Source: Acidobacteriota bacterium
GTDB lineage: Bacteria > Acidobacteriota > Terriglobia > Terriglobales > Acidobacteriaceae
Length of the DNA: 5,521 nucleotides
Direction of reading: 5' to 3'
Assembly (NCBI GenBank): GCA_021819255.1
Contig: JAKART010000187.1
Coordinates: forward strand, 1-5,521
Shown: positions 1-5,295 of the stretch, piece by piece
Numbering within the stretch: position 1 is the first letter of the stretch
Layout of the letters: each line of letters begins with the position of its first letter
The notes under the pieces: model-generated
Told to the model about the DNA's origin: nothing
What the model saw: the letters and a program-made list of their open reading frames with translations, nothing else
Databases searched by the model: none
Position numbers and translations under genes: made by a program

Positions 1-770
1 CGATCTCCATTGCCGACTGCACCTTTACGGTAGGCACCACAGCCATCGGCGAGCGCAGTCTGCGGCAGCCCATCCTGCGTCTGCAGCAAGCTGCGCCGCT
101 GATCCTGCAAGCTCTCAGCGCCGCCGCCCCGGGCGCACCGGCGGGCAACGCCGGTCTGGAGCACGCCGGTCCGGAACACGCCGGCCCGGAGCAGGCCGGT
201 CCGGAGCAGGCCGGTCCGGAGCAGGCCGGTCCGGAGCAAGCCGGCCCGGAGCAGGAGCCTGGGGCGGCAGGGCACCGCGTGGCTCTGCTGTTCGGTTCGG
301 AGAAAACCGGCCTGACCAACGATCAGCTCTCGCACTGCGACCTGCTCACCACCATCCCCATGTTCCAGCCGGAGGGGAACCGTCACCTCTCGATGAACCT
401 GGGCCAATCCGTCGCCGTCTGCCTGTACGAGTTGACCCGTTCCGGCTTCGAGTCCAGCGTGGAGGTTCCGCGGCAACAGGAGGCTCCAGCAACGGCAGAG
501 GACCGCGAACGCCTCACCCAGCTTCTGTTGGAGGTTCTGCGCGTCTCCGGCTATGCGCGCCGCTTCCCGGCGAACTCCCGCGAGCCGGTGGTCCGCCAAC
601 TCGTCCTGAAGCTTGCGGCAGCCTCGACGCAGGCCCCCCACAGCTACCGCCAGGGGATGACGCACCCGCAGGCGATGACGGTGATGGGCATCCTGCGCCG
701 CGTTCTGCGGCAAGCCTCCAGCGCGCCGGAAGAGCCGGAGGAAGAGAGCGCAGCCGGCTCGATAGAATAG
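1..770 (+). CDS. TrmH/TrmJ-family SPOUT RNA 2'-O-methyltransferase, C-terminal part (5' end outside window)
   Basis: This is the 3' part of a SAM-dependent RNA ribose methyltransferase of the SPOUT (TrmH) class, closest in layout to TrmJ, which methylates position 32 of tRNA. The frame is open from base 3 to the TAG at 768-770, giving 255 visible residues. Early residues VGTT (about 11-14) match the TrmJ core. Motif 2 is LFGSEKTGL (96-104) and motif 3 is SMNLGQSVAV (130-139); together they form the knotted SAM site. An alpha-helical C-terminal part with ERL, GYARRF and ILRRVLR segments resembles the TrmJ tail and ends in an acidic stretch. The N-terminal motif 1 with its catalytic Arg lies outside the window. 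An insert of about 50 residues, mostly AGPEQ repeats, sits just before motif 2. The GTG at 279 is internal and not a start, because conserved sequence continues upstream of it. The helicase gene follows after one base. The fold is confident; the exact RNA target is not. Confidence 0.88.
   Translation, partial: ISIADCTFTVGTTAIGERSLRQPILRLQQAAPLILQALSAAAPGAPAGNAGLEHAGPEHAGPEQAGPEQAGPEQAGPEQAGPEQEPGAAGHRVALLFGSEKTGLTNDQLSHCDLLTTIPMFQPEGNRHLSMNLGQSVAVCLYELTRSGFESSVEVPRQQEAPATAEDRERLTQLLLEVLRVSGYARRFPANSREPVVRQLVLKLAAASTQAPHSYRQGMTHPQAMTVMGILRRVLRQASSAPEEPEEESAAGSIE
150..254 (+). repeat. Seven tandem 15-bp units coding AG(P/L)E(Q/H) inside the methyltransferase gene
   Basis: Seven contiguous 15-bp units start at 150, 165, 180, 195, 210, 225 and 240, with consensus gccggtccggagcag. 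Units 4 and 5 are identical and unit 6 differs only in its last base. Units 3 and 7 carry ggc for ggt. Units 1 and 2 are the most diverged (ctg for ccg, cac for cag). Each unit is in frame and encodes one Ala-Gly-Pro-Glu-Gln-like pentapeptide, so a change in copy number would keep the reading frame. Later units are more uniform than early ones, which suggests recent expansion towards the 3' side. Confidence 0.95.
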
Positions 771-771
771 G

Positions 772-3615
772 GTGGTGTCCGATCTGCTCGAAAAGATGAA
801 CCCCCAGCAGCGCGAGGGGATCCTCGCCACGGAGGGCCCGGTGCTGCTGCTGGCCGGAGCCGGCAGCGGCAAGACCCGGGTGATCACCCATCGCATCGCC
901 TATCTGATTCAGGAGCTCGGCGTCTCCCCGGACCACATTCTGGCCGTTACGTTCACCAACAAGGCCGCGGCGGAGATGGGCGAGCGGGTGGAGAGGATCC
1001 TGGGTCACACCACCCTGGCCCAACCCACCATCTCAACCTTCCACAGCCTCTGCGTGCGGATTCTGCGCCGAGACATCGAGGCCCTGCGCGTGGGCAACCA
1101 GGGCCTGACCCGCAACTTCGCCATCTACGACGAGGCCGATCAGCAGGCGGTGGTGAAACAGGCCCTGAAGCGCCTCTTTCTGGATGACAAGGCGCTGAAA
1201 CCCCGCGTCGCTCTCAGCCGCATCTCCTGGGCCAAGAGCCACATGATGGATCCGCAGGAGTACTTTCTTGCCTCCACCCATCCCGAGGAAGAGAAGATCG
1301 CTCACATCTTCAAGATCTACAAGGAGGAACTGGCCAAGGCCAACGCTCTGGACTTCGACGATCTGCTGCTGGAGACGGTCCGTCTGCTCAAGTCCTCCTC
1401 TGAAGTGCTTGCCCGCTACAATCGCCGCTACCGCTATCTGCTGATCGATGAGTATCAGGACACCAACCGTCCCCAGTACGAGTTGATGAAGCTGCTCGGC
1501 AAGCACGGCAACGTGTGCGTGGTGGGCGACGAAGACCAGTCCATCTACTCCTGGAGGGGCGCGGATATCCGCAACATCCTGGAGTTCGAGCGCGACTTTC
1601 CCGAAACGCGCATCATCCGCCTGGAACAGAACTACCGCTCCACCGAGGCCATCCTGGAGGCTGCCGGCGCCGTGGTCGCGCAGAACACCCAGCGCAAGGG
1701 CAAGAGCCTGTGGACCGCGCGAGAGGGCGGTTCGCTGATCGGTTCCTACGAGGCTGCGGACGGCGAGAGCGAAGCTCTGTTCATCGCCGACCGTATCGCA
1801 GAGTATCTGCGCGAGACCGCCGCGGAGCTGCCCCGTTGCGCCGTGCTCTACCGCACCAACTCCCAGTCACGGCTGGTGGAAGAGGCTCTGCGCCGCTACC
1901 AGATCCAGTACCACATGGTGGGAGGCTTCAGCTTCTACGAGCGCGCCGAGGTCAAGGACATCCTGAGCTACCTCAAGTTGGTGCAGAACCGGCATGACTC
2001 GATTGCCTTCGGCCGGGTCGTCAACGCCCCGCCGCGCGGCATCGGCAAAACCACCATGGAGACCATCGAGCGGATCGCGCTGAGCGCGGGCATCAGCACC
2101 TGGGACGCCGTGGCCCGCGCTACAGAAGAGAAGCTGCTGCCGCAGCGCGCTCTCTCCGCCCTGGGCAACTTTCGCAAGCTCATCGAAGACGCCCGCGCCA
2201 TGGCCGGCCTGAAAGATCTCGGCGAGCAAAACGGCGAAGTCCGGGGAGCGGAGCCCGACGCTGCTTCTGCGCAAGCGCTCGAAGAGTCTGTGGACTTCGA
2301 CTTCGGCTTTCAGTCCAATAAAGCCGAGAGCGAAGAAGCAGAGGCCCCGCTCGCAGCCGAGGACGCTGGTTCGGGTTCGGACACCAGCTTCAACTTCGGC
2401 TTCGACTTCGGCCCCGGCGACGAGCTCGCGGCTCCGCTTGCGGAGAAAGCTCATCCCAACCGGCTGGCGCAAGAGCCCATGCCCGACGCCGAGGCGAGCT
2501 TCAATCCCTTTGCTCCGGTCGCCCTGCCCCGAGACCCTGCCGGCACGGCCCAACGGTTGGCCAACGCAGCGCGTCTCGGCCGCATGCTCGCAGCCCAGAG
2601 CAAGGCAGCGCCGTTCGATCTTCCCGGCAGCGCGCCGGCGGCGGACGCTACGACCGCGAACGGAACAGCCAGCCTGCCCATGCTCATCAAGTTCCTCAAC
2701 GATCGCTCCGGCTACATCCGCGCTCTGGAGGAGGAGGCCACGCCGGAGAGCCTCTCCCGGATCGAGAACCTGAAGGAGTTGGCCAACGCAGCGCGCGACG
2801 CCACCGCTCGCGGGGAGACGCTGGCTGAGTTCCTGGATCACGCCGCCCTGGTCTCCGACACCGACAGCTACTCCGCCGATGCGCGCGTCACGCTGATGAC
2901 GCTGCATGCCGCCAAGGGCCTGGAGTTTCCCCTGGTCTTCCTGGCAGGCCTGGAAGAGGGACTCTTTCCCCACTCGCGCACCCTGCAGGATCCGGTCCAG
3001 ATGGAAGAGGAGCGCCGCCTGTGCTACGTTGGCATGACCCGCGCCATGGACACCCTGATCATGACCCGGGCGCGCTATCGCCGCCGCTACGGCAATGACA
3101 TGCCGGAGGCGTCCCTGCCCTCGCGCTTTCTGGCCGAAGTACCTGCGCGGCTGATCGAAGATCTCAGCCCGGGGCGAGCCACCGGCTTTGGCGGCTCGAC
3201 GCCTTTCGCGCAACGGAACCGCCGCGACGAGGATCGCCTGAGCGGCGAGCGCCACTTCTCCTACGAGGATGAGTCTCAGGATGCAGGCTCCGGAGCCCGC
3301 GCCTACGCCAAGCAACGTTTCAGCCAGCGCCGGGTGGGGCGACCAACTTCCGGAAGCGGTCCGTTGGATAACACCGCTGCTTTCTTTGGCAGAGGAGGCG
3401 TCTCCAGCTTCCACGGCCGCCCGAGCCGGGAGGCCGCATCGCCCCTCGGCGGCTTGGAGTTGGGCAAAGGAGCCCGCGTTCGCCATCCCAAGTACGGCGA
3501 AGGGGTGATCTTCTCCCGCGAAGGGGAGGGCGAAGATGCCAGGCTTACCATACAATTTAGAGGTCACGGCATGAAGAAGCTGGTCGAGAGGTTCGCCCAG
3601 CTCGAGCGGTTGTAA
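772..3615 (+). CDS. pcrA: PcrA/UvrD superfamily 1A ATP-dependent 3'-5' DNA helicase with a large insert
   Basis: This is an ATP-driven DNA translocase and helicase for repair and for handling stalled replication or RNA polymerase. The 947 residues carry the full SF1A set: Q motif MNPQQRE (9-15), Walker A AGAGSGKT (28-35, K34), Ia TFTNKAAAEM (60-69), Ib STFHSL (88-93), Walker B IDEYQD (225-230), III GDEDQSIYSWRG (252-263), IV LEQNYRST (284-291), V TLHAAKGLEF (710-719) and VI RRLCYVGMTRA (748-758). The last ~50 residues, starting GARVRHPKYGEGV, match the Tudor-like C-terminal domain that in PcrA contacts RNA polymerase. Family members are usually about 720-780 residues; the excess is mainly an acidic, low-complexity insert at about 480-633. 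The GTG at 772 begins one base after the upstream TAG, with no good Shine-Dalgarno, which suggests coupled reinitiation. GTG at 775 or ATG at 796 are alternative starts. Naming it uvrD instead of pcrA would be equally defensible. Confidence 0.95.
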   Translation: MVSDLLEKMNPQQREGILATEGPVLLLAGAGSGKTRVITHRIAYLIQELGVSPDHILAVTFTNKAAAEMGERVERILGHTTLAQPTISTFHSLCVRILRRDIEALRVGNQGLTRNFAIYDEADQQAVVKQALKRLFLDDKALKPRVALSRISWAKSHMMDPQEYFLASTHPEEEKIAHIFKIYKEELAKANALDFDDLLLETVRLLKSSSEVLARYNRRYRYLLIDEYQDTNRPQYELMKLLGKHGNVCVVGDEDQSIYSWRGADIRNILEFERDFPETRIIRLEQNYRSTEAILEAAGAVVAQNTQRKGKSLWTAREGGSLIGSYEAADGESEALFIADRIAEYLRETAAELPRCAVLYRTNSQSRLVEEALRRYQIQYHMVGGFSFYERAEVKDILSYLKLVQNRHDSIAFGRVVNAPPRGIGKTTMETIERIALSAGISTWDAVARATEEKLLPQRALSALGNFRKLIEDARAMAGLKDLGEQNGEVRGAEPDAASAQALEESVDFDFGFQSNKAESEEAEAPLAAEDAGSGSDTSFNFGFDFGPGDELAAPLAEKAHPNRLAQEPMPDAEASFNPFAPVALPRDPAGTAQRLANAARLGRMLAAQSKAAPFDLPGSAPAADATTANGTASLPMLIKFLNDRSGYIRALEEEATPESLSRIENLKELANAARDATARGETLAEFLDHAALVSDTDSYSADARVTLMTLHAAKGLEFPLVFLAGLEEGLFPHSRTLQDPVQMEEERRLCYVGMTRAMDTLIMTRARYRRRYGNDMPEASLPSRFLAEVPARLIEDLSPGRATGFGGSTPFAQRNRRDEDRLSGERHFSYEDESQDAGSGARAYAKQRFSQRRVGRPTSGSGPLDNTAAFFGRGGVSSFHGRPSREAASPLGGLELGKGARVRHPKYGEGVIFSREGEGEDARLTIQFRGHGMKKLVERFAQLERL
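2209..2670 (+). other. Low-complexity insert in the helicase with F-D/N-F-G motifs
   Basis: This segment encodes helicase residues of about 480-633. It lies between a PcrA-like helix (NFRKLIEDAR, 466-475) and the next conserved block (LPMLIKFLNDRSGY, 635-648). PcrA of Bacillus-type bacteria joins these two blocks with only a few residues, as I recall the family. The insert is rich in Ala, Glu, Asp, Ser and Pro, so it is probably disordered. It contains FDFG (509-512), FNFG (540-543), FDFG (544-547) and a looser FNPF (577-580). The 12-bp string ttcgacttcggc occurs twice exactly, at 2296-2307 and 2401-2412. The reading frame and the flanking domains are intact, so this is an in-frame insert and not a frameshift artefact. 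Confidence 0.8.
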
Positions 3616-3656
3616 AAACATCCGCAGGCACAACGGAGACTGCTCGGCCGGTCCCA

Positions 3657-3668
3657 TTCCAATTGGAA
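3657..3668. promoter_or_regulatory. Perfect 12-bp palindrome ttccaattggaa upstream of the small basic gene
   Basis: The 12 bases read the same on both strands and lie in the 78-bp gap between the helicase stop and the small basic gene, ending 25 bases before its ATG. The AT-rich centre stands out in a GC-rich window. The position suits an operator for a dimeric regulator, but no flanking promoter hexamers are convincing, so the function is inferred. Confidence 0.4.
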
Positions 3669-3684
3669 AGTTCGGAACAATAAA

Positions 3685-3690
3685 GAGAGG
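3685..3690 (+). promoter_or_regulatory. Ribosome binding site of the small basic gene
   Basis: The purine run gagagg lies three bases before the ATG at 3694, inside a longer run (aaagagagg). GAGG at 3687-3690 can pair with the anti-Shine-Dalgarno. The spacing is short but usable, and it supports this ORF as a real gene. Confidence 0.6.
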
Positions 3691-3693
3691 CAC

Positions 3694-3849
3694 ATGGCAA
3701 ACACCAAGAACGTCACCGACAAGCTGGAGCGCAAGAAGCTGAAGCGCACCGCGCGCAAGAAAGCCGCACCCAAGGCCCCCCGCACCGGCCCCCGCGGCGA
3801 AAACAAGTCCAAGGTCCGCAAGATCGCCCGCGGCCAGAGCAAGCGCTGA
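3694..3849 (+). CDS. Small, highly basic protein of unknown function (51 aa)
   Basis: I do not recognise this protein. ATG at 3694 to TGA at 3847-3849 gives 51 residues, starting MANTKNVTDKLERKKLKRTA and ending KIARGQSKR. There are 12 Lys and 8 Arg against one Asp and two Glu, a net charge of about +17, and no Cys, Trp, Tyr, Phe or His. An N-terminal part that could form a charged helix (about 8-25) is followed by a Pro/Lys-rich linker (26-35, with a GPRG turn) and a second basic stretch (38-51). No signal peptide or membrane segment is present. Such composition fits a nucleic-acid- or ribosome-associated protein, but that is inference. A purine-rich ribosome binding site precedes the ATG. 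It sits 78 bases after the helicase gene on the same strand, so it may share that transcript or have its own promoter. The main alternative is a spurious ORF, which the start context and compositional coherence argue against. Confidence 0.72.
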   Translation: MANTKNVTDKLERKKLKRTARKKAAPKAPRTGPRGENKSKVRKIARGQSKR

Positions 3850-3981
3850 GGCGTCTTTCTGCGGGGGCAGCGCCGGGCCATCCTCGGGCCATTCTCATGG
3901 ATGTCGTCTTGCCCCAAACCCGAGGTGGAAAGGAGACGCCGCTGCCCGCGGCCCTGGGCATAGCCGGCAACCGGGATGACG

Positions 3982-4000
3982 ATCCGGACTTGCGCCGGAT
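3982..4000 (+). other. Short hairpin in the leader of the sialidase gene
   Basis: A 6-bp perfect inverted repeat (atccgg / ccggat) surrounds a 7-base loop. It lies in the 185-bp gap between the small basic gene and the sialidase. No T-run follows, so it is not a typical terminator. Chance is a real possibility in such GC-rich DNA. Confidence 0.3.
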
Positions 4001-4001
4001 G

Positions 4002-4025
4002 CGGCCGGGCTCCGATTCACGGCCG
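4002..4025 (+). promoter_or_regulatory. Possible leader hairpin touching the sialidase ribosome binding site
   Basis: cggccg at 4002-4007 can pair with cggccg at 4020-4025 around a 12-base loop. The second arm ends on the first base of the ggagg ribosome binding site, so the stem might limit ribosome access. The arms are self-complementary GC strings, so chance pairing cannot be ruled out. Confidence 0.25.
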
Positions 4026-4029
4026 GAGG
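4025..4029 (+). promoter_or_regulatory. Ribosome binding site fixing the sialidase start
   Basis: ggagg is separated by five bases from the ATG at 4035, near-ideal spacing. The longer possible start at 3897 has no such site. This decides in favour of 4035, from which the protein begins with an export signal. Confidence 0.75.
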
Positions 4030-4034
4030 CGATC

Positions 4035-5219
4035 ATGTTTGGCAGCACTCCTCAGCTTCTCCTCCCGCCCCTGCGCGAGTTCGCCCGCCGCCTGCCGCCG
4101 CTGGCCGCGACGGTGGCTTTCGCGCTCGCCTGCGGGAGCGGACAGGCATCATCGAAGCCGGCTCGGACCGATCTGGTGCGCGTCTTCACAAATGGAACCC
4201 AGGGCTACTCCTGCTTCAGGATTCCCGCGATCATTCGCACGCCCGATGGAATGCTGCTGGCCTTTGCCGAAGCGCGCCGGAACAGTTGCGCGGACTTTGG
4301 CGATGTGCGCATCGTGATGCGCCGCAGCCGCAACGGCGGCAGGACATGGAGCCAGCTCAGAACCGTTGCGGAAAACGGCGACTTGCAGGCCGGCAATGCA
4401 TCCCCTGCGGTCGACCTGCCCGACCCACGCTCTCCGCGTGGACGGGTCCTGCTGATCTACACCACCGGCAACGCGCCGGAGGCCGCCGTGATGCGGGGCA
4501 AGGGCGCAAGGCGCGTGTGGTACCGCACCAGCGTGGACGATGGCGCCGGCTGGACTGCTCCCGTGGAGATTACAGCCAGCGTGAAGCAGCCCTCCTGGCG
4601 CGAGTACGCTACCGGCCCCGGGCACGCGCTGCAACTGACCGAAGGAGCCCATGCGGGGCGAATCATCGTTGCGGCCTATCATTCGCAAGGGCCGCCTCTG
4701 CCGGATGGCAGAAGTTACGAGGCGAATACCTTCTTCAGCGACGATCATGGGAGCACCTGGAAGCTGGGAGGGACGGTGCATGCGCCGGGCAGCAACGAGA
4801 GTACCCCCGCGCAGAGCGCCGGTGGCGGCGTCGTCTTGAACAGCCGCGATCAGAGCGGCTCCCGGGCGCGCACGGTTTCGATCAGCGGCGATGGTTCGGA
4901 GAGATGGAATTCAACCTTTGTCGCCAGGGATCTTCCGGATCCGGAGTGCGAAGGCAGCATGATCCGCTACGTTGCCCCCAACGCACCATCGGTCCTGCTC
5001 TTCAGCAACCCGGGCAACCGCAGAGAGCGACGGGACCTGACGATCAGCGTCAGCTTCGACGGCGGACGAACCTGGCCAAAGCATACGGTGCTCTACCCCG
5101 GCCCGGCCGCTTACTCCGACATCGTTCTGCTGCCCAAAGACCAATTGGGGGTTCTCTGGGAACGCGGCGGCGAGGGCGGCATTGTGTTCCTGAAGCTCCC
5201 TTTGAAGCCGCTGCTCTGA
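4035..5219 (+). CDS. Exported exo-alpha-sialidase (neuraminidase), GH33-like
   Basis: This enzyme should release terminal sialic acids from glycoconjugates outside the cytoplasm. The 394 residues start with a signal sequence: a basic n-region with R14, R18 and R19, a hydrophobic stretch at 20-32, then ACGSGQAS. C33 sits in an imperfect lipobox (ALAC), so it may be either a lipoprotein or a soluble exported protein. The sialidase propeller is complete. FRIP (61-64) supplies R62 of the arginine triad; AEAR (78-81) is followed by D87, the likely acid/base; E255 in NEST pairs with the nucleophile; R271 (LNSR) and an Arg in the 329-333 cluster complete the triad; Y360 in AYSD is the likely nucleophile. 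Four Asp-boxes occur at 98-105, 166-173, 235-242 and 340-347, with a degenerate fifth at 284-291. Length and motifs are normal for a single-domain bacterial sialidase, with no extra binding module. Start 4035 is chosen over 3897 from the ribosome binding site and signal peptide. No sialic acid transport or catabolism gene is visible nearby. Residue roles are assigned by family analogy. Confidence 0.93.
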   Translation: MFGSTPQLLLPPLREFARRLPPLAATVAFALACGSGQASSKPARTDLVRVFTNGTQGYSCFRIPAIIRTPDGMLLAFAEARRNSCADFGDVRIVMRRSRNGGRTWSQLRTVAENGDLQAGNASPAVDLPDPRSPRGRVLLIYTTGNAPEAAVMRGKGARRVWYRTSVDDGAGWTAPVEITASVKQPSWREYATGPGHALQLTEGAHAGRIIVAAYHSQGPPLPDGRSYEANTFFSDDHGSTWKLGGTVHAPGSNESTPAQSAGGGVVLNSRDQSGSRARTVSISGDGSERWNSTFVARDLPDPECEGSMIRYVAPNAPSVLLFSNPGNRRERRDLTISVSFDGGRTWPKHTVLYPGPAAYSDIVLLPKDQLGVLWERGGEGGIVFLKLPLKPLL

Positions 5220-5225
5220 AGCGGC
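5207..5225 (+). terminator. Hairpin across the sialidase stop codon, weak terminator candidate
   Basis: gccgct at 5207-5212 pairs perfectly with agcggc at 5220-5225 around a 7-base loop that contains the TGA stop. The stem is GC-rich, but the nearest T-run (tttt at 5243-5246) is 17 bases beyond it, so a classic intrinsic terminator is doubtful. It may instead protect the mRNA end, or be chance. Confidence 0.3.
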
Positions 5226-5254
5226 GCGGGTTCGCGATCCCATTTTAAAGCGCA

Positions 5255-5260
5255 TACAAT
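5255..5260 (+). promoter_or_regulatory. Candidate -10 element (tacaat) for the permease gene
   Basis: tacaat differs from the sigma-70 -10 consensus at one base and lies in an AT-richer patch just before the permease. A -35 match 18 bases upstream (ttcgcg at 5231-5236) is poor. If the element is real, transcription would begin near 5267, which leaves a leader of about 30 bases and excludes the in-frame TTG at 5263 as the start codon. Confidence 0.4.
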
Positions 5261-5283
5261 CGTTGCCATCTGCTAAACCGACG

Positions 5284-5288
5284 AGGAA
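5284..5288 (+). promoter_or_regulatory. Ribosome binding site supporting a CTG start for the permease
   Basis: aggaa lies seven bases before the CTG at 5296, a normal spacing. There is no ATG or GTG in the permease frame in this stretch, and the only other candidate, TTG at 5263, has no comparable site. Confidence 0.5.
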
Positions 5289-5295
5289 CGAGTAC

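Noticed and set aside
150..254. Regular repeats resembling a CRISPR-like array
   Set aside because: The 15-bp units are directly contiguous with no spacers, stay in one reading frame and lie within conserved coding sequence; they are a coding minisatellite.
279..281. GTG as the start of a short methyltransferase gene
   Set aside because: The frame stays open to the window's left edge and encodes further SPOUT core sequence (VGTT region), so the gene begins upstream of the window.
3551..3556. tacaat inside the helicase 3' end as a promoter for the small basic gene
   Set aside because: It is inside conserved coding sequence, has no -35 partner at the right distance, and is about 140 bases from the ATG.
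1867..3693. Long reverse-strand ORF of 608 codons
   Set aside because: It lies opposite the helicase, whose motifs and family match are unmistakable; long antisense ORFs are common in GC-rich coding DNA, and its translation shows no recognisable domain.
3874..3892. Direct repeat cgggccat (3874-3881 and 3885-3892) after the basic mini-protein gene
   Set aside because: Only 8 bases long, not an inverted repeat with a T-run, and easily expected by chance in GC-rich DNA; no element or terminator can be supported.
3897..4034. N-terminal extension of the sialidase from ATG 3897
   Set aside because: No ribosome binding site before 3897, the extra 46 residues resemble no known domain, and the start at 4035 has ggagg at five bases and begins directly with an export signal.
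3564..4048. Reverse-strand ORFs across the small basic gene and the leader of the sialidase gene
   Set aside because: Arg/Ser/Pro-rich shadow translations with no domain; the + strand small ORF has a better start context and coherent composition.
4286..5248. Forward ORF of 320 codons overlapping the sialidase in another frame
   Set aside because: It is Arg/Gln-rich frame-shadow sequence; the sialidase frame carries all motifs without interruption.
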